DNA of 64,000 nt from the NCBI GenBank assembly GCA_963776935.1, contig CAVZOP010000002.1, forward strand, positions 186,001 to 250,000. Direction: 5' to 3'. The translations under genes were made by a program, and so were the position numbers. Shown here one piece after another: positions 25,261 through 33,670 of this stretch. The notes beneath the pieces were generated by a model. The model did not search any database. It saw only the letters and a list, made by a program, of their open reading frames with translations, and was not told where the DNA came from. Numbering within the stretch: the first letter of the stretch is position 1; every line of letters begins with the position of its first letter. The DNA comes from JALOLG01 sp963776935. Lineage in GTDB: Bacteria; Actinomycetota; Acidimicrobiia; Acidimicrobiales; Ilumatobacteraceae.

Positions 25261-27418
25261 CCTCGCCGGCGGAGTCCGCCGCGAACGCCTTGCCGTACTC
25301 GCGATGGAGCGACTTGGCGACGCCGACCAGTGGGGTGACGAGCACGGCGCCCACCACGCCGGCGGCGGCGCCACCCACGAGCACGGCGACCATCGCGACG
25401 AACGGCTGGATGTCGACGGCCTTGCTCACGATCACCGGTTGGATGATCCGGTTCTCGATCTGCATGTAGATCAGGTAGACGGCCAGGATGATCAGCCCCT
25501 TGCTGGTCCCCGTCGTGAGCGCGAGCACGACGAGCGGCGCGCCGCCGAGGAAGCCGCCCACCTGGGGGATGAAGTTCGACATCGCCGCCCACAACCCGAG
25601 CAATGGCGCCAGGGGGACGCCGCCGACCAGCGCGATCGTGAACACCGCAGTGCCCGCGATCGCGGCGATCACCAGGCTGCCCACCGCGTACCGGGCGACG
25701 ATGTCGCCGACGATCGTGTCGACGCGCTCGAAGCGCTTTCGTCGATGGGTTGGCAACAAGCTCCGGAGACCGTCGCGGACCCGACCGCCGTCGATCAGCC
25801 CGGTCACGGTGATGAGCAGGATCCAGAACGTGGCGACCAGTCCGTCACCGACCGAGCGCAACGTGCGCTCGATCGATCCGGTGTCCGACGCCAGCCGATC
25901 GGGAAACTCCTCGAGCGTCGTCTGGAGGCGATCGGCGACCCCGCGCTCGGCGAGCTCGTCGCCGATCAACGGCAGCTGCTCGAGGTCGGCGGCGATCCGG
26001 GGCAGCTGATCGTCGAGGTCGCGGACGCTGTCGACGATCGAGGGAACGGCGAACACGAGCATCACCGTCACGATCGCCAGCAGTCCGACGACGACGGCGC
26101 CGACTGCTGCGCCGCGTCCGAGCGGGGTGCGGGCGATGAGCCATTCGACGAGCGGGTCGAGCGCCATCGCCAACACGATGCCGATGATGATCCACGCCGG
26201 GACCGGCGCCAGGTCGATCACGAGCGCGATGGCGACGACGACGAGCACCACGATCGACGTGGCGATCGCTGCCGATCGGACGTCGAGGTGGCGCCAGCGC
26301 GACACCGCCGGCGACGCGGGAGAAGCTGCACCGCCGACATCGGTCGCCGGCTCCGTCTCGGTCGGGCGATGCCGGGCACCGAGCGCAGCGAACGTCGACA
26401 CCACGGCGGCCATCAGGAAGATCGTCACGAGCGGGCCGACCATCCAACCGAACTGCAGTCCCACGACCAGTGCGACGGTGAGTCCGAACGGTCCGGTGCG
26501 CCGGCCGGTGGTGCGGATGTCCCAGGAGTACACGTGGCGATCGGCGTACCAGCTGGCGGCGGCGATGAGGCCGGCGAGGACGACGACCCCGGTCGCCTTC
26601 GGCCATCCGTCGAGCGATGCGAGCACGACCATCGGCGCGTAACCGACGATGGGCCCGAAGATTGGTACGACTGCCCATAACCCGACCCAGATGGCGAGGA
26701 CCGACGTACCCGGGAGGTCGAACACCGACGCGACGGCGAGACCGACGAATCCACTGATCGTCGCCACGGCCAGCAGCCGGCGCACCTGGCTGGCGCCTGA
26801 TCTGATGCCGGCGCGGACGTACCTGGCCCACCACCGCTGGTGATCGCCGCCGAGTGCGACCCGCGCCAGCTTCGGACCGTTCAGCAGGGCATACATGACG
26901 AGCACGAGGACGAGCACCCCTTCGAGCCCGAGCCGGGCGCCGTCGGCCGGGTCGGGGCTGCCGATGATGACCTGCGAGGGCAGTTCGTCCAAGCGCTCCT
27001 CGATGCGCTCGGCGACCCGTCCGTCGACCAGGAATCGCCCCAGCGACGACTCCGGATCGACCTGCTCGATCCGTTCCGACACGGCCTCGCCGACGACGTC
27101 GATCTCCTGGCTGAGCTGGATCGAGCCGAGCGCCAACAGCCCGACCACCGAGGCGATCGATGTGATGACCACGATCGTGATCGCCGCCCAGCGCGCCACC
27201 CGCCGATCAAGGGCGTTGATCGGCCCCCGCAGCAGAACGGCGATCACGATCGCGAGCAGCACGAGCTCGAGCACGTGCCGGCTGCGACGGATCACGATCA
27301 GCGTCACGAGTGCCAGCAGCACCCACCCGAGCACCTCGAGCACGAATCGGGGACGGATGGCCACGACTGTCGACGCCGCGGCTGGACTTCGCTGGTCGCC
27401 GCCGTTGTCGTCGTCCAC
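25199..27418 (-). CDS. Double AI-2E family (TerM/PerM-like) membrane transporter
   Basis: This is a 739-residue membrane protein, about twice the usual ~350 residues. Two copies of the AI-2E family domain occur in tandem. Copy 1 runs from about residue 20 to 350 (LELVLLAIVIAVLLRGPINA; WAVVPIFGPIVGYAPMVVLA). Copy 2 runs from about 385 to 715 (WIIIGIVLAMALDPLVEWLI; WAAMSNFIPQVGGFLGGAPL). A charged linker near 350-385 separates them. Copy 2 keeps the typical NFIPQVGGFLGG motif while copy 1 has VPIFGPIVGYAP. The family includes small-molecule exporters and Na+/H+ antiporters, so the substrate is open. The C-terminal Arg-rich tail overlaps dinB on the opposite strand. Confidence 0.88.
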   Translation of the reverse strand: MDDDNGGDQRSPAAASTVVAIRPRFVLEVLGWVLLALVTLIVIRRSRHVLELVLLAIVIAVLLRGPINALDRRVARWAAITIVVITSIASVVGLLALGSIQLSQEIDVVGEAVSERIEQVDPESSLGRFLVDGRVAERIEERLDELPSQVIIGSPDPADGARLGLEGVLVLVLVMYALLNGPKLARVALGGDHQRWWARYVRAGIRSGASQVRRLLAVATISGFVGLAVASVFDLPGTSVLAIWVGLWAVVPIFGPIVGYAPMVVLASLDGWPKATGVVVLAGLIAAASWYADRHVYSWDIRTTGRRTGPFGLTVALVVGLQFGWMVGPLVTIFLMAAVVSTFAALGARHRPTETEPATDVGGAASPASPAVSRWRHLDVRSAAIATSIVVLVVVAIALVIDLAPVPAWIIIGIVLAMALDPLVEWLIARTPLGRGAAVGAVVVGLLAIVTVMLVFAVPSIVDSVRDLDDQLPRIAADLEQLPLIGDELAERGVADRLQTTLEEFPDRLASDTGSIERTLRSVGDGLVATFWILLITVTGLIDGGRVRDGLRSLLPTHRRKRFERVDTIVGDIVARYAVGSLVIAAIAGTAVFTIALVGGVPLAPLLGLWAAMSNFIPQVGGFLGGAPLVVLALTTGTSKGLIILAVYLIYMQIENRIIQPVIVSKAVDIQPFVAMVAVLVGGAAAGVVGAVLVTPLVGVAKSLHREYGKAFAADSAGEVNPAASAPKAPGRGRARRRG

Positions 27419-27513
27419 CGCACGGTTCTACCCGACGGCGGGAACCCGAAACGGCGATGGACGTGGGTGGTCCTTCCGGCGCTCGTTGCGGGCGCGCCGA
27501 CGGCTGCTGGCGT

Positions 27514-27866
27514 TCAGTCCCCGAGATGCTCCCTGGCGACCCGCTTCGGCACGACCATCCGCCAGGCATCGACGACGATCTCGCGAACCTCGTCCTCGTC
27601 GACTGCGTCCAGTCGTACGTGGACCCAGTGGTAGCGCATGTCCGATTGGCGCGGCATCTGGAACTTGTCGGGCTCGGACGCGACGAGCATCTCGCGCTCC
27701 TCCTTCGGGAACGCGAAGCCCATCACCGTTTCATCGCGGAGAACGCCAGCCACACGTACTGCCCGACCCGGAACTTCACCTGATCCCTGACGAGCACTTC
27801 GTACGACCGCGGGAGGCTCAGCGCGAGCGGACGGATCTGATCGATCGTCACCATCGCGGTGACCAT
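27514..27866 (-). CDS. MmcQ/YjbR-like protein (one frameshift)
   Basis: Read across one shift, this is a protein of about 117 residues. The first part is VTIDQIRPLALSLPRSYEVL then RDQVKFRVGQYVWLAFS; after the shift near 27740 it continues RDETVMGFAFPKEEREMLVA, SDMRYHWVHVRLDAVDEDEV and ends WRMVVPKRVAREHLGD. That is the cyan-fold YjbR pattern (strand with KFRVG, W-V-V-R.D....DE, and the final WR...P..). Such proteins are small DNA-binding-like proteins of unclear function. Alternative starts are ATG at 27866 and 27854. Loss of one base restores the family sequence, suggesting a consensus error. Confidence 0.75.
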
Positions 27867-27913
27867 GCTGCCAGTCGGAGGACGCCGCGTCATCGTGACG
27901 CGTGGCACGCGGT

Positions 27914-28501
27914 TCAGGGCGGGCGTCGGCGGATGTTCCAGTGATCGATCACTCTCGTGTCGCGCTCCCATCCGAGCACCGACACCGAAGCTGTGTCGAG
28001 CGTCAAACTGCTGCCGTGCACAGGCGGCAGCCCGATCCAGCGGGCGGCGAGGATGCGCAGGAAGTGGGCGTGCGCGACGAGCGCCACGTCGCCATCGGTC
28101 GCCATCGCCCGATCGATCACCCGGTCGGCCCGGGTGCCGACCTCGGCGAGCGATTCACCGCCGACGATCTCGTGGGTCCACACCGACCAGTTCGGGATGC
28201 TGGCGCGGATCTCCTCGGTCGACATTCCCTCGTAGTCGCCGTAGTCCCACTCGAGCAGGTCCTCATCGCGGATCGGATCGAGCCCGGCCAGGCGCGCTGT
28301 GTCCCACGCTCGTGACAGCGGTGAGGACAGCACGAGGGAGAACTCCCAACCGTGGAGGAGATCGGCCACCGCCGCGGCCGACGCCGTGCCGTCGGGATCG
28401 AGCTGGATGTCGGAACGGCCGGTGTGCCTTCGGCTGGCACTCCACGCCGTCTCGCCGTGACGGATGACGACGATCCGGTGACGGGCGTTCACGCGCCTCA
28501 C
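27914..28501 (-). CDS. Histidine phosphatase family protein
   Basis: This is a 195-residue phosphoglycerate-mutase-like phosphatase. The phosphate pocket is VVIRHGETAW (Arg14, His15), with SSPLSRAWDTARLAGL supplying the second Arg, EWDYGDYEGMSTEEI the catalytic acid region and VALVAHAHFLRILAARWIGL the second His. The DYG.YEG..TEEI sequence is seen in acid phosphatases and phosphoribazole-type phosphatases; the physiological substrate cannot be told. It lies between the YjbR-like gene and the dioxygenase, all on the same strand. Confidence 0.88.
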   Translation of the reverse strand: MRRVNARHRIVVIRHGETAWSASRRHTGRSDIQLDPDGTASAAAVADLLHGWEFSLVLSSPLSRAWDTARLAGLDPIRDEDLLEWDYGDYEGMSTEEIRASIPNWSVWTHEIVGGESLAEVGTRADRVIDRAMATDGDVALVAHAHFLRILAARWIGLPPVHGSSLTLDTASVSVLGWERDTRVIDHWNIRRRPP

Positions 28502-28519
28502 CGTAGTGACGGTCGGGAA

Positions 28520-29449
28520 TCAGCGCGACGAGCTCGGGTCGACACCGACGACGATGAGCGCCCGCGTGCCGGCGATCTCGGCATCCTCGCTCGCCGACAT
28601 GATCAACGTGCTGGCGTCGGGAACGCCGCGCGTGACCCCGTCCTCGGAGTTCGTCGTGTCGGGCGACCCGTACGCGGCGTAGACCCCCTGCGCCATGATC
28701 TCGTCGTTCAACGCGTCCTCGAACAGGAACTGCGTCGTGAGCACCGTGGCCTCGTCGACGCGGACCATCGAGTGGATGTGGACCGCCCGGCCGCGGTACC
28801 AGCCGGGATAGCTGGTCAGGAACTCGACGATGCCGTCGGCGTTGGACGTCTGGTACCCGCGGTAGAACGTGGTGCCCTCGCCGGCATCGTCGTCGGTCGC
28901 GCCGTCCGTGTAGGCCGAGTAGTCACCGTCGACGTCGCAGTGCCAGATCTCGACCAGGGCCCCAGGGATCGGGGAGCACGCCTCGTCGACGAGTTGGATC
29001 CCGACTCGCAACGGATGCCCGGGCATGCCCTCGGTGATGTCGCGTCGCTCCATCAGCTGCGGCGACGGGAACGGACCGGCGGTCAGTTCGGGGTACACGA
29101 GGCATGTTTCCAGCCCGGCGAAGTCGGCAGCGGTGAACACCGTCGTCGCCGGTGTGCCACTCGTGTTCGTGGCGGTGGTTTCGGGAGTGTCTGACGCGGT
29201 CGGAGCGGCGGTGGCCGCCGGTGTGTCCGCGGTCGGTGCGGTTTCCGCGCTCGCTGCTGTGGTGTCCGCCGCCGTCGCGACCGGTGCCGCCGGCGTCGTG
29301 TCGGCGTTGCCGAGATCGCTCGCTGTGGTGCCGGCCGCCGACGTGCTCGCCGACTCCGATTCGCCGGCGCATCCGGCCAGCACGAGTCCGGCTCCGAGCG
29401 CCGAAGCACCCGCACCGAGCAACTGCCGGCGGGTGATGTTGGTGACCAC
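28520..29449 (-). CDS. Intradiol ring-cleavage dioxygenase-like lipoprotein
   Basis: This is a 309-residue exported protein. The leader has a twin-arginine motif and a lipobox (TRRQLLGAGASALGAG then LVLAGC), so the mature protein should be a Tat-exported, lipid-anchored surface protein. A ~70-residue Thr/Ala-rich linker follows. The catalytic domain shows LTAGPFPSP, LVDEACSPIPGALVEIWHCD, FYRGYQTSNADGIVEFLTSY and PGWYRGRAVHIHSMVR, where Tyr and the two His of VHIH are the expected Fe(III) ligands. Extracytoplasmic intradiol-like dioxygenases occur widely in actinobacteria; their substrates are mostly unknown, so aromatic degradation is inference. Confidence 0.88.
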   Translation of the reverse strand: MVTNITRRQLLGAGASALGAGLVLAGCAGESESASTSAAGTTASDLGNADTTPAAPVATAADTTAASAETAPTADTPAATAAPTASDTPETTATNTSGTPATTVFTAADFAGLETCLVYPELTAGPFPSPQLMERRDITEGMPGHPLRVGIQLVDEACSPIPGALVEIWHCDVDGDYSAYTDGATDDDAGEGTTFYRGYQTSNADGIVEFLTSYPGWYRGRAVHIHSMVRVDEATVLTTQFLFEDALNDEIMAQGVYAAYGSPDTTNSEDGVTRGVPDASTLIMSASEDAEIAGTRALIVVGVDPSSSR

Positions 29450-29568
29450 GATCTTCCACGGTACCGACGTGATTCCGAGCAGTCAGCGCGGGCGGGTGAG
29501 GGTTCGGCGAACGCTCGTGGCCTGCGGCGCGCTCAACATCGGCCGGATCGGGATGGCAAGGTGGGGCC

Positions 29569-30504
29569 ATGACCGACTCGCTCGTCGTGCGCGGCGTGTC
29601 CCAGCGTTTCGGCGAACGCGTGGTGCTCGACGACGTCGACCTCGACGTGCCGCCCGGAAAGGTGATCGGCCTGCTCGGCCCCAACGGGGCCGGCAAGACC
29701 ACCTTGATGCGGATCATCTTCGGCGTGCTCGATCCCGACGACGGGACGATCGAGTGGAAGGGTCGACTGGCGACCGCCGCCGATCGGCGATCGTGGGGCT
29801 ACATGCCTCAGGAGCGAGGGCTGTACCGCGACATGCGTGTGGCCGACCACCTGGTTTGGATCGCCCGTCTGCACGGGCTCGACAAGCGGGTGGCACAGGA
29901 GCGGGCGCTCGACCTGCTCGCCCGGCTGGGACTGGAGGACCGTGCCGGCGACACGATCCGCGACCTTTCGGGGGGGATGGCCCAACGCGTGCAACTCGCG
30001 GCGGCGATGGTCCACGGACCCGATCTGATCGTGCTCGACGAGCCGTTCGCCGGACTCGACCCCGGCGCCGTCGAGTTCCTGTCGCAGGTCGTGCTCGACC
30101 ACGTTGCCGAGGGCCGCAACGTGCTGTTCTCGAGTCATCAGCTCGACCTCGTCGAGGATCTCTGCGAGACGATCACGTTGATCGACAGAGGACGGGTGGT
30201 GCTCCACGGCGACGTGCGCACGTTGAAGCGTGAGAGCCCCGACCGCTATCTCCGCGTCGACGTCACTGTCGAGCCGACATGGCTCGGTGAGGCGCCCGCC
30301 GTGATCGAACGGGTCGACACGCACGGCACACGCATCAAACTCGGACACCTCGCCGACGCCGGCGCGATCCTCGACCTCATCAGGGCGCGGGCGGCCGTCA
30401 ACGACTTCGGTGTCGACGCCCCGTCATTGTCGGAGCTCTTCCTCGCCGCCGCGCCGACCCGCCGCACGGACGACGCAACCGACGCGCACGAGGCGGAGCG
30501 GTGA
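29569..30504 (+). CDS. ABC transporter ATP-binding protein (NatA-like)
   Basis: This is a 311-residue ATPase. Walker A is GLLGPNGAGKTTLMRIIFGV, the signature region is IRDLSGGMAQRVQLAAAMVH, Walker B is LIVLDEPFAGLDPGA and the switch His is in LFSSHQLDLVEDL. The C-terminal domain (DRYLRVDVTVEPTWL onward) is the usual NatA-type extension. The stop overlaps the GTG of the permease gene (GTGA). Together they make an export pair of the Na+/drug ABC-2 kind; the substrate is not evident. Confidence 0.92.
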   Translation: MTDSLVVRGVSQRFGERVVLDDVDLDVPPGKVIGLLGPNGAGKTTLMRIIFGVLDPDDGTIEWKGRLATAADRRSWGYMPQERGLYRDMRVADHLVWIARLHGLDKRVAQERALDLLARLGLEDRAGDTIRDLSGGMAQRVQLAAAMVHGPDLIVLDEPFAGLDPGAVEFLSQVVLDHVAEGRNVLFSSHQLDLVEDLCETITLIDRGRVVLHGDVRTLKRESPDRYLRVDVTVEPTWLGEAPAVIERVDTHGTRIKLGHLADAGAILDLIRARAAVNDFGVDAPSLSELFLAAAPTRRTDDATDAHEAER

Positions 30505-31668
30505 GTCGCGTCCCGGCGACCCGGCTCGTGATCGAGCGCGAGCTCCACGAGTCGTTGCGACGCAAGGCGATCTGGATCGTGGCCGCCATCCTGGCGCTCG
30601 GTTCGACCGCCGCCGTCGTGCTCCCCGAGATCCTCGGCGGTGACTCCGACTCGCGGACGATCGGCCTCGTCGGCGCTCCGTCGGATGAGTTCGGCGACAC
30701 GTTGCAACAGGTCGGCGCCGGCGTCGACGTCGACATCGAGTTGGTCGAGTTCGACGACCGCGCGGTGGCGACCACGGCGGTGCGCGACGGCGACGTCGAC
30801 GCGGCCGTCGTGCTCGACGTCGACCCGGTGGGCATCGTGATCGACACCGACGACGACGCCCAACTCGAGGCGCTCCTCCGACAGACGATCGGCACCACGT
30901 CGGTGGTCGACGCGCTGGCGGACGCCGGGCTGACGCGGGCCCAGATCGCCGCCGCCTTCGACACGTCCGAACCAACGGTCGAGGTGCTCGACACCGAGCG
31001 CGGCGGGCGCCGCGGCGCGGCGTTCGCCATCTCCATCGTGCTGTACATCATGTTGCTGCTGCTCACGTCGCAGGTGGCGAGTGGAGTCGCGATCGAGAAG
31101 ACCAACAGTGTGAGCGAGGTGCTGCTGGCGATCGTGCGCCCGCACGCGTTGCTGTTCGGAAAGGTGATCGGCGTCGGCCTGATCGGGATGTTCACGCTCG
31201 CGTGCTGGCGCGCTCCCGGTGGTCGTGAAGCTCGTCGCGGGCGGCAGCCTGCCGCCCGGGATCGCCGGAACGCTCGCCGGTAGCGCGGCGTTCTTCGTGA
31301 TCGGTGTGGCGCTGTACCTCACGACCGGAGGGGCGCTCGGCGCACTCGTCGGTCGGCAGGAGGAGGCGGCGGCCGCGGTCGCGCCGCTGTCGGTGATGTT
31401 GATCGCCTTCTACATCGTGGGTCAGGGTGGTGCCGACTCGACGCTCGGCGCGATCCTCGCCTACGTGCCGTTCGCGGCGCCGATGATCATGCCGGCGCGC
31501 ATCGCCCTTGGCGAGTCGTCAGCGTTCGAGATCGCGGCGTCGCTGACGATCGGGATCGTCAGCGTCTTCGTCGTCGGGCGGCTGTCAGCCGCGGTGTACC
31601 GGCGGGCGATCGTGCGCACCGGTCGCCGGCTCAAGCTGCGCGACGCGCTGCGACCGCTGCCGCGCTGA
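30501..31668 (+). CDS. ABC-2 type permease (NatB-like), one frameshift
   Basis: This is a membrane protein of about 388 residues. The N-terminus is RLVIERELHESLRRKAIWIV, with the first helix at IVAAILALGSTAAVVLPEI. A large extracytoplasmic domain (about residues 50-170, with DVDAAVVLDVDPVGIVIDTD) is followed by helices AFAISIVLYIMLLLLTSQVA and, after one extra base near 31206, PVVVKLVAGGSLPPGIAGTL and SVMLIAFYIVGQGGADS. NatB-like permeases have exactly this first helix, soluble domain, then five helices layout. GVAIEKTNSVSEVLLAIVRP is the conserved coupling region. The 3' end overlaps the convergent MFS gene by 84 bases. Confidence 0.83.
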
Positions 31669-32913
31669 CCATCGCCGCGTCGCGATCAGCGCGAACACTC
31701 CGGCGGTGACGTGGATCGACGCCTGGGCGTTGAGCAGCGTGCCGAGCGGTATCCGATCGACGAGCACCCCCGCCGCCAGCGATCCGGCGGCCATCCCAGC
31801 CGAGGCCGCGGCGTCGAGCGTGCCGACCAGGCGTCCGAGGTGGCTGGGCGGTGTCGACTGCTGGGCGACGGTCAGGGCGCCGACCGACACCGCGACGGCC
31901 GGGAACCCGACCACGACGAACAGCACGAGGTAGAGCGGCGTCGCAGTCGACAGGTGTGGCGAGTTCCACGTCACGAAACTCACCAGGCCCATCCCGATCA
32001 GGCCGCCAGCGAACAACAGCGATCCGGAGACCCGCGCCGCGAGGCGGGCGATGGCGATGCTGCCGAGCACCCCGCCGACTGCCTGCACGCCGCGGATCAA
32101 TCCGATCTCGCCCCCGCCGCCGCCCAGCGAGCGCACGACGAACGCCAGGTAGAGCACCACGAACATGCCTTGGGCGACGCTGGTGATGGTCGAGGCGGTG
32201 ACGAGCGTGCGCAGCGTCGGAGTCCGGCGGATCAGCCCGAACACGTCGCCGACGGTGCCGGTGTCGAGGTGGCTCGTCTCCGACTCGGGCACGGTGTGGA
32301 GCGTCTTGGTACGGCTGACCCGCGACGTGTCGGTGCGGACGAGCCACGTCGCGCCGGCGACGGCGAGAAAGCTGATCCCGTCGGCGACGACGACGCCGCC
32401 GAGACCGAACAGCTCGACGACGACGCCGCCGAGCGGCGATCCGACCAGGCGCGACACGCTTTCGCTCGCCGCGTTGGCGGCGTTGGCGGCGATCAGCTGG
32501 TCGCGCCCGACGAGCCGGGGGAGCAGGGCCACCTTGGCCGGGTTGTTGATGCGTGTCAGGACGGACTGGATGGCGGCGACCAGGAACGCCGGCCAGATCC
32601 GGTCCGGGGTCACGGCCAGGAGCGGGAGCAGCGTGACGGCTTGGAGCAGGTTCGTCACGACGAGCGTGCGGCGGAGGTCCCAGCGGTCGATCAGGCTGCC
32701 GGCGAACGGCCCGAGCAGCACGGAGACGGCGAGCTCGATCAGGAACAGGGCGGCCGTCAACGTGCCCGACGACGTCTCGGTGAAGACGTACACAGGCAGT
32801 GCGACGCGCAGCAGCCAGTCGCCCGTGTCGTTGACCAACCCGCCCGCCCAGACGAGACGAAAGTCGCGTCCCGACCACGGCGACGTTTTCGTGGCATCGG
32901 TCGGAGTCGTCAC
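31585..32913 (-). CDS. MFS transporter
   Basis: This is a 442-residue, 12-helix exporter of the macrolide/multidrug (MefA-like) type. The N-terminus is RDFRLVWAGGLVNDTGDWLL; motif A lies in FAGSLIDRWDLRRTLVVTNL, and the second half opens with RTPTLRTLVTASTITSVAQG. It lies 18 bases downstream of the ArsR-like regulator gene on the same strand, so that regulator probably controls it. The last ~28 residues (Arg/Gln-rich tail) overlap the convergent ABC permease. A drug or toxic-metabolite export role is likely but unproven. Confidence 0.9.
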   Translation of the reverse strand: MTTPTDATKTSPWSGRDFRLVWAGGLVNDTGDWLLRVALPVYVFTETSSGTLTAALFLIELAVSVLLGPFAGSLIDRWDLRRTLVVTNLLQAVTLLPLLAVTPDRIWPAFLVAAIQSVLTRINNPAKVALLPRLVGRDQLIAANAANAASESVSRLVGSPLGGVVVELFGLGGVVVADGISFLAVAGATWLVRTDTSRVSRTKTLHTVPESETSHLDTGTVGDVFGLIRRTPTLRTLVTASTITSVAQGMFVVLYLAFVVRSLGGGGGEIGLIRGVQAVGGVLGSIAIARLAARVSGSLLFAGGLIGMGLVSFVTWNSPHLSTATPLYLVLFVVVGFPAVAVSVGALTVAQQSTPPSHLGRLVGTLDAAASAGMAAGSLAAGVLVDRIPLGTLLNAQASIHVTAGVFALIATRRWSARQRSQRVAQLEPATGAHDRPPVHRG

Positions 32914-32931
32914 TGCGTCGTCAGCCGGCCG

Positions 32932-33519
32932 TCAGAGAGGTTCGACTCGCCGGAACGCCTGCACCGTGACGTGGACGGCTTCGGAGTCCGTCGGACGATC
33001 GGCTCGCGTGGCGGCGATGAACGGCCGCAACAGCGCGTCGATCGCCTCGATCAGGTCGCTGAGCTCGTCGGCGGTGACCGCCAATCCGTACGTCGCGAAC
33101 CCGGCGGCATCCTGCCACGCCGCTTCGAGTGTGTCGGCCTGGTTCACGTAGCGGCGGGCGAGACGGGCGGCCTCGTCGATGCCCAGCACCCCGAGCGCCT
33201 GTCGCGCCGCCCGCGCCGCCGGTCGATCGACGCTCGGCGGACCGCCGAACGAGAACCCCGTCGCCGTGGCTCGCCAGACCCGCTCGCGGCCGTCCGCCGG
33301 CGTGGCGTCGTCGGGCGCGACCCGCTCGACGAGGCCGAACCGCTCCATGTGGCGTAGGTGGTAGCTGCACGCCGACGGCGACGCCTCGGTGACGGCGGCA
33401 CATTGCGTGGCCGTGTGCTGCCCCGTTTCCAGCAGGAAGTTCAGGAGCCGCACGCGCACCGGGTGGGCGAGCGCGGCGAGGACCCGCAGGTCGGTGATCT
33501 CGGTGCGCCTCTCCTCCAT
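32932..33519 (-). CDS. ArsR-like winged-helix transcriptional regulator
   Basis: This is a 195-residue regulator. The N-terminal helix-turn-helix reads LRVLAALAHPVRVRLLNFLL, then ATQCAAVTEASPSACSYHLR and HMERFGLVERVAP, a classic winged-helix layout with the recognition helix around SPSACSYHLRHM. The C-terminal half is helical (LGIDEAARLARRYVNQADTL) and probably dimerises or binds a ligand; no metal-binding cysteines are seen. It heads a two-gene unit with the MFS exporter. A clean inverted repeat lies 31-51 bases upstream of its start, suggesting autoregulation. Confidence 0.88.
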   Translation of the reverse strand: MEERRTEITDLRVLAALAHPVRVRLLNFLLETGQHTATQCAAVTEASPSACSYHLRHMERFGLVERVAPDDATPADGRERVWRATATGFSFGGPPSVDRPAARAARQALGVLGIDEAARLARRYVNQADTLEAAWQDAAGFATYGLAVTADELSDLIEAIDALLRPFIAATRADRPTDSEAVHVTVQAFRRVEPL

Positions 33520-33550
33520 GCTCCGAACCTCGATCCCGGACTCGGCAATA

Positions 33551-33617
33551 CGTGAAGGGTTTCCTTCACGGTTCGAGTCTCGGTGACCGGCTGGCAGATG
33601 TCAAGGCTTTCCTTCAG
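33551..33617. promoter_or_regulatory. Likely operator pair upstream of the ArsR-like regulator
   Basis: CGTGAAGG-GTTT-CCTTCACG at 33551-33570 is a perfect 8-4-8 inverted repeat, 31 bases upstream of the regulator start. A second, weaker copy (AAGG-CTTT-CCTT at 33603-33614) repeats GG(G/C)TTTCCTTCA about 49 bases further on. A paired dyad in front of a winged-helix regulator with a linked exporter fits an autoregulated operator. Confidence 0.6.
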
Positions 33618-33670
33618 AGTTGCAGACCCGCCCGCGTGGCATTCGCGCTACGGAGTGCCGCCGACCGGAC

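Noticed and set aside
25139..26680. 513-residue plus-strand open frame opposite the AI-2E family gene
   Set aside because: The composition (His/Asp/Arg-rich) is typical of an antisense frame; the minus strand has consistent membrane helices.
33545..33595. tRNA-like T-arm sequence (GGTTCGAGTC)
   Set aside because: No matching acceptor, D or anticodon arm is found at the right distance on either strand; the stem there is the regulator's operator dyad.
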